In this document: positions 1-6,450 of the stretch, piece by piece
Layout: each line of letters begins with the position of its first letter
Position numbering within the stretch: position 1 is the stretch's first letter
Source of the DNA: Candidatus Latescibacterota bacterium
GTDB taxonomy: Bacteria > Latescibacterota > MVCY01 > DTYK01
NCBI GenBank assembly: GCA_012961925.1
Contig: DTYK01000166.1
Coordinates: forward strand, 1-12,470
Length of the DNA stretch: 12,470 bases
Direction: 5' to 3'
Program-made: the position numbers and the translations under genes
Notes under the pieces: generated by a model
What the model was told of the DNA's origin: nothing
Database searches by the model: none
The model's input: only the letters and a program-made list of their open reading frames with translations

Positions 1-351
1 ACGACACCGGAACCAACTGCCATCGCCGACGCGTATGCGTTGATTAAACTGCTCACAAATATCGAAGGTTCGCCAGATCGAGTTTCTAACGGTCGGTTTT
101 CATTGCTGATCAACATGGTTGAATCCCCTCAGCAGGCACAGGATCTGAAGGCTAAATTTGATCAGATGGCAGAGCGGTTTCTAAGGATCAAGGTTCGAGA
201 CCGGGGTCATGTGTTGACTGACCGAAGGGTGGTTGAATCGATTTTGAGGCAGGTCCCGTTTGTCGTTGGGTTTCCCGAATGCAAGGCTTCTAAGTGTGTG
301 GCAGATCTTGCCAGAAGGATAATCCATAGGGAAGGGAGAAATGGCCACTGA
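1..351 (+). CDS. flhG: FlhG (MinD-like flagellar-number ATPase), C-terminal part
   Basis: The reading frame is open from the first base and ends at TGA 349-351, giving the last 116 residues of a protein whose start lies upstream. It begins with TTPEPTAIADAYALIKLL, the segment typical of the FlhG/YlxH (MinD/ParA) family after the ATPase core: TPEPT followed by an AYALIK helix. The Walker motifs are outside the window. FlhG works with the SRP-type GTPase FlhF to set the number and place of polar flagella, and in several bacteria it restrains the flagellar master regulator. The end overlaps the start of fliA by 11 bases, which implies translational coupling and agrees with the common order flhF-flhG-fliA. 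A TTG at 40 could be mistaken for a start, but the conserved motif lies upstream of it. Confidence 0.9.
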   Translation, partial: TTPEPTAIADAYALIKLLTNIEGSPDRVSNGRFSLLINMVESPQQAQDLKAKFDQMAERFLRIKVRDRGHVLTDRRVVESILRQVPFVVGFPECKASKCVADLARRIIHREGRNGH

Positions 352-1123
352 TAAGGTCTGGACATACTATCAGCGCTTGAACGACCCGGAAGCGAGGGAG
401 AAACTGTTAGTTGAGTATCTTCCGCTGGTCAAATATATTGCCGGACGCATTGCGATCGCTCTCCCTCACTCGGTTGAACTCGACGATCTGGTCAATGCAG
501 GGGTCATAGGTTTGATTGAGGCGGTAAACAACTTCGACCCGAGCAGAGGGGTGAAGCTGGAGACCTATGCCACCTCTCGCATCCGCGGGGCAATAGTGGA
601 TGAGCTGAGAAGATTGGATTGGGCGCCCAGGTCAGTAAGGACAAAGTCAAAGGAGATGGAAAAGGTGATCGACACACTGGCAAACAAACTTGGCCGTTTC
701 CCAACAGAAGAGGAGCTTGCTGAAAGCCTCGGGATCACCACCGAAGAGCTTGCTAAGAGGATGGAAGACGTGAAAGCAACCACCTTGCTTTCTCTTGATG
801 AGCTTACCGAGGGTGAGGGTGGCCATAAGGAGCCGCTTGTGGATGTTACCAGCCAGGGGATGAAGGAAGATGCCTTGAGTAAGCTTGAGAGAGAGGAGTT
901 AAGGGATTATCTGGCCCGATCTATAAATGAGCTGCCAAAACAGGAAAGACTTGTTGTGGCGCTCTACTACTATGAAGAACTCACATTGAAAGAGATAGGC
1001 CAGGTAATGCAGATCTCCGAGTCCCGCGTCTCCCAGTTACATACCAAGGCCATCCTCAGCTTGAGGCTCAAATTGAAGAGGTGGTTAAGGGAAGGGTCGC
1101 TCGAAACAAAAGCCCGCAGGTGA
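341..1123 (+). CDS. fliA: Flagellar sigma factor FliA (sigma-28)
   Basis: This 260-residue protein is a sigma-70-family factor of the FliA/WhiG group, which directs RNA polymerase to late flagellar and chemotaxis promoters. Region 2 spans about residues 25-95 and includes EYLPLVKYIAGRI, the core-binding stretch with VELDDLVNAGVIGLIEA, and the -10 recognition stretch around ETYATSRIRGAIVDELR. The WAPRSVR motif at 94-100 is typical of FliA. Region 3 covers about 101-150. Region 4 (about 195-248) holds the -35 helix-turn-helix, with LTLKEIGQVMQISESRVSQLH at 214-234. Region 1.1 is absent, as usual for the family. The ATG at 341 follows AGGGAAGGGAG and overlaps the end of flhG. In other bacteria FlgM inhibits this factor until the hook is complete; no flgM is visible here. 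A promoter matching its class lies at 5586-5613, before the downstream sensory operon. Confidence 0.96.
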   Translation: MATDKVWTYYQRLNDPEAREKLLVEYLPLVKYIAGRIAIALPHSVELDDLVNAGVIGLIEAVNNFDPSRGVKLETYATSRIRGAIVDELRRLDWAPRSVRTKSKEMEKVIDTLANKLGRFPTEEELAESLGITTEELAKRMEDVKATTLLSLDELTEGEGGHKEPLVDVTSQGMKEDALSKLEREELRDYLARSINELPKQERLVVALYYYEELTLKEIGQVMQISESRVSQLHTKAILSLRLKLKRWLREGSLETKARR

Positions 1124-1128
1124 TAGAT

Positions 1129-1428
1129 ATGGCTGAATCTGTGGAACTGGACAAGATCCTTACCAGAATCCTCAACACGGAAAGGGTCTATAGGATCAGG
1201 AAGGCCCATCCCGAGATGGAGAAACGACAATTTGGGGGCAAACCGCTTCGAGAGAAGAAACGGAAAGAGGAGAAGGGCCCCCTTTCAGAGACGGATGAGG
1301 TCGTGATCGGGGGGGAGAGACGTGAAGAACCCACAGATGGTCAGGGACAGGAGCATGGGGAGGAGAAAGAGGGCAGGAAGCCCGTTAATCACGGCCAGCT
1401 TGGTTCAAAGATAGATCTGATTGCTTAG
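1129..1428 (+). CDS. Small charged hypothetical protein in the fliA operon
   Basis: I do not recognise this 99-residue protein. The ATG at 1129 follows the fliA stop codon by five bases. The frame is open further upstream (GTG 1081), but that would lie inside fliA. The N-terminal 40 residues (MAESVELDKILTRILNTERVYRIRKA) look helical. The middle and C-terminal parts are very rich in Lys, Arg, Glu and Gly and are probably disordered. The chain ends in GSKIDLIA, the only hydrophobic stretch of the second half, which may be a short docking motif. It has no signal peptide, Cys cluster or membrane segment. Tight packing between fliA and the HDOD gene, with the stop overlapping or abutting the next start, supports real expression. 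A role in flagellar assembly or FliA control is only inferred from position. Confidence 0.65.
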   Translation: MAESVELDKILTRILNTERVYRIRKAHPEMEKRQFGGKPLREKKRKEEKGPLSETDEVVIGGERREEPTDGQGQEHGEEKEGRKPVNHGQLGSKIDLIA

Positions 1429-1447
1429 GGGAGAAAGGGAGGGTACG

Positions 1448-2338
1448 TTGAACCTTTCGGATTCACAACGGGAGAATTTAAGGAGGATCACGGAGGATAT
1501 AGTCGATCTTCCGACCCTACCGGTCGTTGTGGTCCAGATAATGGAGATGGTGGATAACCCTAAGACCTCCGCCGCCGACTTAACACGATTAATATCAAGC
1601 GACCAGTCGTTAACAGCGAAGATGTTGAAGTTGGCCAACTCGGCCTTCTACGGGTTTCCACGGAGGATCGGGACAATAGGCCTTGCCGTGGTAGTCCTTG
1701 GTTTCGATACCATCAAGAACCTGGTTTTGAGCATATCAGTACTGGAGAAGTTCTCCCGTAGCAGATCGGGCCAGATGTTCGACAGGATGGGATTCTGGGA
1801 GCATTCCATCGGCTGTGGCGTGGCGGGGAGGTTCCTGGCCAGAAAACTTGGATACAGGGTGAGCGGAGAGGCGTTTGTGGCCGGACTCCTCCATGACCTG
1901 GGCAAGCTGATCCTGAGCCAGTACCTTGTGGAGGAATTTTCCCAATGCCTCCAGATCGCCATAAAAGACGACCTGTTCATCAGAGATGCCGAAAAGACGG
2001 TCTTAGGAGTGACCCACGCCGAGGTCGGAGGGTGGCTTGCTGAAGAATGGAACCTTCCCAGACAGTTGGTGGAAGCGATCCATTTTCATCACAACCCCGC
2101 CAGGGCAAAGAAAGACAGGGAACTGGTCGCCTTAACCCATCTCGCTGACGTCCTCTGCAGAGCGGAAAAGGTGGGTTTTAGCGGCGATTCAAAAGGTGCT
2201 ATATTAGATCCTGAGGCCCTTGAGATTTTCTCAATCAATGGCAAGGAGATCTCGGAGGATACATTTGTCAAATTCAAAGATGGATTCCGCGAGGAACTGA
2301 GCAAGGCAGCGGTCTTCAACAGTATGATCAGAAGGTGA
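1448..2338 (+). CDS. HDOD-domain signalling protein
   Basis: The 296-residue protein consists almost wholly of one HDOD domain, an HD-hydrolase-related fold used as a signalling or scaffold module in motility, stress and c-di-GMP-linked pathways. The signature is clear: LPTLPVVVVQIMEM (21-34), a helix with LTRLISSDQSLTAKMLKLANSAFYG (45-69), then IGTIGLAVVVLGFDTIKNLVLS. HD-like positions remain as H149-D150 in LLHDLGK, H190 in THAEVG, HFHH at 212-215 and H231-D234 in THLAD, so residual metal binding is possible; most HDOD proteins have no proven catalytic activity. I prefer the TTG at 1448, preceded by GGGAGGG five bases away, over the in-frame TTG at 1421, which would overlap the previous gene. 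It has no transmembrane or receiver domain. Its place between fliA and a GAF kinase suggests a role in flagellar or chemotactic signalling. Confidence 0.88.
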   Translation: MNLSDSQRENLRRITEDIVDLPTLPVVVVQIMEMVDNPKTSAADLTRLISSDQSLTAKMLKLANSAFYGFPRRIGTIGLAVVVLGFDTIKNLVLSISVLEKFSRSRSGQMFDRMGFWEHSIGCGVAGRFLARKLGYRVSGEAFVAGLLHDLGKLILSQYLVEEFSQCLQIAIKDDLFIRDAEKTVLGVTHAEVGGWLAEEWNLPRQLVEAIHFHHNPARAKKDRELVALTHLADVLCRAEKVGFSGDSKGAILDPEALEIFSINGKEISEDTFVKFKDGFREELSKAAVFNSMIRR

Positions 2339-2351
2339 AGGTCTGTAGTGC

Positions 2352-2363
2352 GGGCTTCAGCCC
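2352..2363. repeat. Short inverted repeat GGGCTTCAGCCC between genes
   Basis: In the 76-base gap between the HDOD gene and the GAF kinase, GGGCT and AGCCC form five-base-pair arms around TC, within GTAGTGCGGGCTTCAGCCC. It has no T-run, so it is not an intrinsic terminator. Its shape resembles the short dispersed intergenic palindromes with a GGCTTCAGCC core seen in many environmental bacterial genomes, but a single copy here cannot show that it is dispersed. It could also be a weak mRNA processing or stability element. Confidence 0.35.
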
Positions 2364-2414
2364 ATACAAGAGTTGGCTTCTTCGCTACTGAGCTTGGAAG
2401 GGGATGATATGTAG

Positions 2415-3752
2415 ATGTGTTGTGATAATGGAACTACCGACGCCCAACGCCGTTTGCGACAGGAGATAGAATACCTCCAAGAGGAAAACCGTCGCCTGAA
2501 GGGAACCTTAGCTGAGCACAATAGGATGCAATCAGACCTCAAGGACTCCATCGATGAGCTGATCCAGGTCCACAGATATTCACAGATCATAACCTCAACC
2601 TTAAACCTTGATGATGTCCTTCTCTCTCTGATGGAACTGGTGCGCCAGGTAGTAGAATATCGGGTATCAGGTGTCTTCTTGATTGAAGAAGGAAAAGCAG
2701 GGCTCAAGTTGATCAGTCCACGTCCGATCCCCAAGGAACTGGAGGAGAAGGTGAGGTTTCAGTGGGAGGAAGGCATCATCGACTGGGTTCTGCAGGAAGG
2801 GCGCCCGGTTGTATTTCCCGACGTTGAACCCACGGAGGGCTCTGAGGAACATAGGGATGGCAGAAACTTTATCGTTGCCCCTTTATTAGCAAAAGGGAAA
2901 GACCTGGGAGTGCTCATCCTCTACTCCACAAAACCACGGGGAGCGTTCACCCGTCAGGAGATAAGGCTGGTCTCGATCCTGTCAAACCAGGCTGCGATCG
3001 CAATAGAGAATTCACGCCTCTACAACCGCTTAGAGGATGCTCACACCAGACTGAAGGCCTCCCAAAGACAACTTATTCAGTCAGGAAAGTTAGCCGCCAT
3101 CGGTGAACTTGCCAGCGGCATGGCTCACGAGATCAACAACCCTCTGCAGATCATCCTGAGTACGGTTCAATTGATGATAATGAATTTAAGGGAGGATGAG
3201 AGGTCTATAAAGGCACTGAAGATCGTAGAAAGAAACGCCAGGCGGATAGCAAAGATTACTGGTGCGCTCTTGGACTTTGCCCGTAAGAATGACGTTGAAT
3301 CGATCACCTCCTCCATGGATGTGAGCACGTTGATACGACGGATTCAATCGCTTGTTCAGTACCAACTTCAGGCAGCCGACATCAGACTTCGCGTCATCGC
3401 CGAGGAGAACCTGCCGCCGATAAGCGGCAACGCCGGCCAACTTGAACAGGCCTTCTTAAGTATCATCTTTAATGCGAGGGATGCTATGCCTGAGGGAGGA
3501 GAACTGGTGATAGAAATCAAAAGATGGGGAGATTACCTCCGGATCGATTTCGTCGATACAGGGGTGGGAATACCTGAGGAGAACCTGTCCAGGATATTCG
3601 AACCATTCTTCACCACACACGGGGAGAGATGCAAGGGGCTCGGGCTATCGGTAAGTTATGGGATTATCCAGAGACATGGTGGTACCATAGAGGTGGAAAG
3701 CCTTATAGGGCATGGTTCACGGTTTATTGTGAAGTTGCCGGTGAGGAGGTGA
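2415..3752 (+). CDS. Soluble GAF-domain sensor histidine kinase
   Basis: This 445-residue protein has no membrane segment. It starts with a coiled coil (about 10-55, with QEIEYLQEENRRLKGTL), followed by a GAF domain (about 60-200) ending in the usual ILSNQAAIAIENSRLY. A linker helix leads to the HisKA domain, whose H box GMAHEINNPLQ places the phosphoacceptor at H238 with the expected acidic neighbour E239. The ATPase domain has the N box N353 in IIFNARDAM, the G1 box DTGVG (381-385), the F box FEPFF (395-399) and the G2 box KGLGLSVSYGI. All catalytic motifs are intact, so it should autophosphorylate. The type is NtrB/AtoS-like. The ligand of the GAF domain cannot be read from sequence. No response regulator follows directly; the nearest are those at 9745-11065. 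The ATG at 2415 is preceded by an in-frame ATG-TAG pair at better distance from the ribosome site. Confidence 0.93.
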   Translation: MCCDNGTTDAQRRLRQEIEYLQEENRRLKGTLAEHNRMQSDLKDSIDELIQVHRYSQIITSTLNLDDVLLSLMELVRQVVEYRVSGVFLIEEGKAGLKLISPRPIPKELEEKVRFQWEEGIIDWVLQEGRPVVFPDVEPTEGSEEHRDGRNFIVAPLLAKGKDLGVLILYSTKPRGAFTRQEIRLVSILSNQAAIAIENSRLYNRLEDAHTRLKASQRQLIQSGKLAAIGELASGMAHEINNPLQIILSTVQLMIMNLREDERSIKALKIVERNARRIAKITGALLDFARKNDVESITSSMDVSTLIRRIQSLVQYQLQAADIRLRVIAEENLPPISGNAGQLEQAFLSIIFNARDAMPEGGELVIEIKRWGDYLRIDFVDTGVGIPEENLSRIFEPFFTTHGERCKGLGLSVSYGIIQRHGGTIEVESLIGHGSRFIVKLPVRR

Positions 3753-3755
3753 ACA

Positions 3756-4196
3756 ATGGAGGGGCTGACTTCGTTATTAAGGGAGGTAAGCCCTCTTTCT
3801 CTATCCCTGATGGTGCTTATCTATCTTGTCCCGGTAATTGTCATAGGGTTGTTGGTATCTCGGTGGAAGAAAGTCGCCAGAGAGGTGGTAGAAGAGGGCT
3901 TAGACTCTATATCAGCGCTCTGCTTGAGCATGTCTGCCAACATCAATGACCATGTAGAACGGCTGTCAAAAGTCGCCCAAGATCTGGCAAAGGTGTGTGA
4001 TACCATTGATAAGCATGCTTCGATGGCCGTTGGTGGGTACGAAATGGTGAGGAGATCGCTGGCAAAGGGAGGCGATGCTCTCCAGATAGCTAAGAGGTTT
4101 GGTATAGGGTTGGGTGAGGTGGAACTTGTCTCTACGCTAATGGAGCTTGAGGATGACAAGGGAGCGAAGGCTGAACCTCAGCCCCATGCCATGTAG
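3756..4196 (+). CDS. Membrane-anchored DUF2802-like protein of the flagellar cluster
   Basis: The protein has 146 residues. The ATG at 3756 is preceded by GAGGAGGTGA, which overlaps the stop of the kinase gene. A single transmembrane helix lies at about 16-35 (LSLMVLIYLVPVIVIGLLVS), followed by basic residues that predict a cytoplasmic C-terminus. A helical middle part (40-95) leads to a small C-terminal module, YEMVRRSLAKGGDALQIAKRF (95-115) plus GIGLGEVELVSTL. This 'sluggish helix-turn-helix' look, with a helix ending in AKG followed by IAKR.GIG.GEVELV, matches what I know of DUF2802-type proteins found beside flagellar and chemotaxis genes in proteobacteria. Their biochemical role is unknown. 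Anchoring at the membrane and the location suggest a structural or localisation function. The next gene starts inside its 3' end, with an overlap of 44 bases. Confidence 0.72.
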   Translation: MEGLTSLLREVSPLSLSLMVLIYLVPVIVIGLLVSRWKKVAREVVEEGLDSISALCLSMSANINDHVERLSKVAQDLAKVCDTIDKHASMAVGGYEMVRRSLAKGGDALQIAKRFGIGLGEVELVSTLMELEDDKGAKAEPQPHAM

Positions 4197-4542
4197 GGCG
4201 TGGGAGAGGTTCTTCTCGCAACTGGAGAATGGAAAGGTGATCCAGGGTCGGGTCCTCTGGAAGCTGTCGGATCGGAAGTGGATCATCCGCTTGCTCGGCC
4301 GTAATCTCATCGCCCGATCTGAGACCGAACTATCGGAAGGAGAATCCATTACGGTCAGGATCGAAGCAATCGGGCCGCCGGTGATAATGAGCCTCTACAG
4401 GGGTGAGGTGGAGGAGCAAAACTCCGACCCCATCGGAGGGATACTGAAAAGGGTAAGGATACCAGATACCGCGGCATGGAGGAGGATAGTGAAGGGAATG
4501 TTAAGGAAGAATCGCCGCCATAAAATAGACGCCGTTGTTTAA
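4153..4542 (+). CDS. Small FliK-like (hook-length control N-domain-like) protein
   Basis: This is a 129-residue protein. I chose ATG 4153, preceded by TGGAG at 4141-4145, rather than the TTG at 4147. It overlaps the end of the previous gene by 44 bases. The core at about 25-82 has a beta-rich pattern: NGKVIQGRVLWKLSDRKWII, then LLGRNLIARSETELSEGESITVRI, ending in GPPVIMSLY. This resembles the small barrel-like segment found in FliK-type hook-length proteins of deltaproteobacteria (G.V followed by 'LIARSE..L.EGE.I.VRI...GP.V'). Full FliK is several hundred residues long and has a C-terminal substrate-switch domain; that domain is missing here. The C-terminal 30 residues are basic (MLRKNRRHK). 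It may be a stand-alone relative that binds another flagellar protein. The family assignment is from pattern memory only. Confidence 0.6.
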   Translation: MTRERRLNLSPMPCRAWERFFSQLENGKVIQGRVLWKLSDRKWIIRLLGRNLIARSETELSEGESITVRIEAIGPPVIMSLYRGEVEEQNSDPIGGILKRVRIPDTAAWRRIVKGMLRKNRRHKIDAVV

Positions 4543-4558
4543 TGACGGGAGAGTACTG

Positions 4559-5434
4559 ATGAAAAGGGGAGATCGGGCTCCCGACGTTGTGCTGGATCGG
4601 GAGATCTCTGTGCTCTGCAGGATAGGTGCCGTGGCCGGGTCCTCCGGAAGGAGGATCTTTAAAACCATCCTGCAACTGATCCGGGAGGCGGTTGACTACC
4701 ATTCTGCCACTCTCTTTCTGGTGAGCAGGCGGATGGGGGGACTGAAAGATGTGGCGAGCGTTGGGATTAAGGTAGATCTGATCGAGTCCGTTCATTTTGA
4801 TCTGGGGCCGGGATTCTCAGCATGGGTCGCCGAAGAGAAGAGACCGATCATCATACCGATCCTTCACAGGAAGGATGAGGGTGGGACCATCAGGTCGTTC
4901 CTTTCCATACCGCTCCTGATTAGAGACGAACTGATAGGGGTATTGAACCTTGGACACCGGGACCCCGGAGCTTTTGACCCCAGAATCTTACCATTCATGA
5001 AGGGCATCGCCGTCCAGGCCGCTACAACAATCGAGAGGGTGTTTACGGAGATCCAACTGCGCCGGCGATGTGTTCAACTTGAAAGGGCATATGAGAGACT
5101 GAGGATTGAACAACAACAGCGCATCGAGGTCGAAAGGATTCAAGCGGTCTCCCAGATCGTAGCAAGCCTAAACCATGGAATCAACAATCCGCTGACCACT
5201 ATCACAGGCAATGCACAGTTCCTGAGGATGACGTTGAAGGAGGCAGATCCCAGCATCAGAAGAAGATTGGAGGTAATAGAAAACGAGGCCACCAGGATCG
5301 CTAACCTGACTCGAAGGCTCCGTAATATCAAATCTTTGGTAGTTGTGGAGTATCTGGCCGGTGGCGAGAAGATGATCGACGTGGAGCGATCAGCAATGGG
5401 AATGGATGGGACCGGTTCAGAGGATGAGCGGTAG
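4559..5434 (+). CDS. GAF protein with a lone HisKA-type helix pair and no ATPase domain
   Basis: The protein has 291 residues from the ATG at 4559, which follows GGGAGAG by five bases; an in-frame TTG at 4535 would overlap the preceding gene. A GAF domain covers about 20-165 and ends in GIAVQAATTIERVF. A coiled-coil linker (165-195) leads to a HisKA-like dimerisation helix pair at about 196-258. The H box reads SLNHGINNPLTTITGNAQFL, with the candidate phosphoacceptor H206 but Gly instead of the usual Glu/Asp at the next position. After the second helix (NEATRIANLTRRLRNIK) the chain ends with a 30-residue tail containing EYLAGGEKMIDVERS. No N, G1, F or G2 box follows, and the operon terminator lies 75 bases after the stop. 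It therefore cannot phosphorylate itself by the normal route. It may be a phosphotransfer protein served by another kinase, a heterodimer partner or a pure scaffold. Confidence 0.85.
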   Translation: MKRGDRAPDVVLDREISVLCRIGAVAGSSGRRIFKTILQLIREAVDYHSATLFLVSRRMGGLKDVASVGIKVDLIESVHFDLGPGFSAWVAEEKRPIIIPILHRKDEGGTIRSFLSIPLLIRDELIGVLNLGHRDPGAFDPRILPFMKGIAVQAATTIERVFTEIQLRRRCVQLERAYERLRIEQQQRIEVERIQAVSQIVASLNHGINNPLTTITGNAQFLRMTLKEADPSIRRRLEVIENEATRIANLTRRLRNIKSLVVVEYLAGGEKMIDVERSAMGMDGTGSEDER

Positions 5435-5508
5435 GGGAGGCTGTGCCTTAGTCACCGATTTTAATTCTCCCTAAACACCACGGTTAATTGTAGGTTTGAG
5501 AGCACTCT

Positions 5509-5543
5509 TTGCCCAGGATCTTTATGGCCCTGGGCAATTTTTT
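5509..5543 (+). terminator. Intrinsic terminator of the fliA operon
   Basis: TTGCCCAGG at 5509-5517 pairs with CCTGGGCAA at 5529-5537 in a perfect nine-base-pair stem with an 11-base loop, followed directly by six T residues (5538-5543). This is a standard rho-independent terminator. It ends the unit that contains fliA through the GAF/DHp gene and separates it from the promoter about 40 bases downstream. Confidence 0.9.
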
Positions 5544-5585
5544 GGGGGCCTGAGTTTTAAACTGAGCTCGTGTTCATAATTTGAT

Positions 5586-5613
5586 TAAAGTCTTCCACCA
5601 GGTCTGCCGATAC
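5586..5613 (+). promoter_or_regulatory. Sigma-28 (FliA)-type promoter of the sensory operon
   Basis: TAAAGTCT (5586-5593), a 12-base spacer and GCCGATAC (5606-5613) match the enterobacterial FliA consensus TAAAGTTT-N11-GCCGATAA at 14 of 16 positions, with a spacer one base longer than the commonest value. It lies between the preceding terminator and the CBM9-like gene. Initiation would be expected near 5620, leaving a leader of about 60 bases. No other copy of GCCGATA with a suitable -35 element was seen on this strand. The fliA gene itself lies 4.5 kb upstream. Confidence 0.78.
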
Positions 5614-5679
5614 ATTCTATAGAAATGGTGAAAGGCGAAAGGGACAATCTTATCTGTACGTTTGGCGTGAGGGATGCTG

Positions 5680-6450
5680 ATGAGAAGCATCGCTGTGTTG
5701 ATAGCCGTTCTCTTTGCCTCCTTTTCCGCGGAAGCGGACACATCCTATACATACAAGGCCGTCTTCCTGGAGAGGAAGGCACCGATCGTGATCAATGGCG
5801 ACCTCTCCGATTGGGAGGGTCTTGGGGTGGAGGCCAAGCCCCTTAAGAACATATGTACTTATGGGGGTGGTCGGAGGCTCTCTCCACCCATTAACCAGAT
5901 GGATCTGTCCGCAAGTTTCGGGTGCTTTGCAGATCCGGATAACTTCTACGTTGCGGTGGTAGTCAGGGATGATAAGGTGATCATGGGGGAGGAGCCCTTT
6001 GGGAGAACACATCATGACGATTCGGTAGAGATATATTTTGACGGCGATCTCGTCAGGCGCCACCAGCGTGAGGGTCAGACAGATTATGACGCAAATGACG
6101 CACAGATACGTTGTACAAAGGACAAACACGGTAAGGTGGTGTTAGAAGGTACAGGTCTGTTCGGGGGCAGGCTCTTCATATTTCCGGGGCTGTGGGAGTC
6201 GCTCGGGATCGTAGCTGCAATAAAGACGAGCTCCATGGGTTATATAGTTGAAATGAAGGTCCCCAAGGGGGTGTTCGTATCGGTTCCTCTCGGGGTGGGC
6301 GTGAACATCGGATTCAACGTGATGGTAAACGATGACGATGATGGTGGAAACAGGGACAGTAAGATCTCGTGGACAGCGGATCTTTCAGACAAGAGCTATA
6401 TGAGCACGAGACACTTCGGTTCCCTTAAGATCGATCGGAAAGGGCCATGA
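5680..6450 (+). CDS. Exported CBM9-like (carbohydrate-binding module family 9) protein
   Basis: The protein has 256 residues. ATG 5680 is preferred over ATG 5674 because GAGGG at 5669-5673 lies six bases before it. A short signal peptide runs to A19, with hydrophobic core IAVLIAVLFASFS and a likely signal peptidase I site after AEA; there is no lipobox Cys, so it should be periplasmic or secreted. The mature part fits the CBM9-like beta-sandwich: APIVINGDLSDWEG (34-47), a strand DPDNFYVAVVVRDD (85-98), DDSVEIYFDGD (113-123), GYIVEMKVPKGVF (187-199), and VMVNDDDDGGNRDSKISWTA (214-233), an acidic loop suited to calcium binding. CBM9 domains bind sugars or reducing ends in enzymes; as a stand-alone protein it may present a ligand to a receptor. 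Its stop overlaps the start of the next gene (ATGA, 6447-6450), so it is probably made in step with the membrane kinase. No catalytic domain is visible. Confidence 0.85.
   Translation: MRSIAVLIAVLFASFSAEADTSYTYKAVFLERKAPIVINGDLSDWEGLGVEAKPLKNICTYGGGRRLSPPINQMDLSASFGCFADPDNFYVAVVVRDDKVIMGEEPFGRTHHDDSVEIYFDGDLVRRHQREGQTDYDANDAQIRCTKDKHGKVVLEGTGLFGGRLFIFPGLWESLGIVAAIKTSSMGYIVEMKVPKGVFVSVPLGVGVNIGFNVMVNDDDDGGNRDSKISWTADLSDKSYMSTRHFGSLKIDRKGP

Noticed and set aside
3414..3421. GCCGATAA, an exact sigma-28 -10 box, inside the GAF kinase gene
   Set aside because: No TAAA-like -35 element is found at the right distance upstream; it is ordinary coding sequence.
5435..5585. Possible riboswitch or small RNA in the intergenic region before the sensory operon
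   Set aside because: The only firm structure is the terminator hairpin; I saw no conserved riboswitch core, and AGTTTTAAACT near 5562 is a weak AT-rich repeat.
5625..5846. Plus-strand frame starting at ATG 5625 just after the sigma-28 promoter
   Set aside because: It overlaps the signal peptide and domain of the CBM9-like gene in another frame and its product shows no recognisable features.
5650..6129. Minus-strand open frame of 159 codons opposite the CBM9-like gene, and other long minus-strand frames (for example 8339-8986)
   Set aside because: They lie wholly opposite genes with clear domain signatures, show no recognisable family and have no convincing ribosome site; they are shadows of the coding strand.
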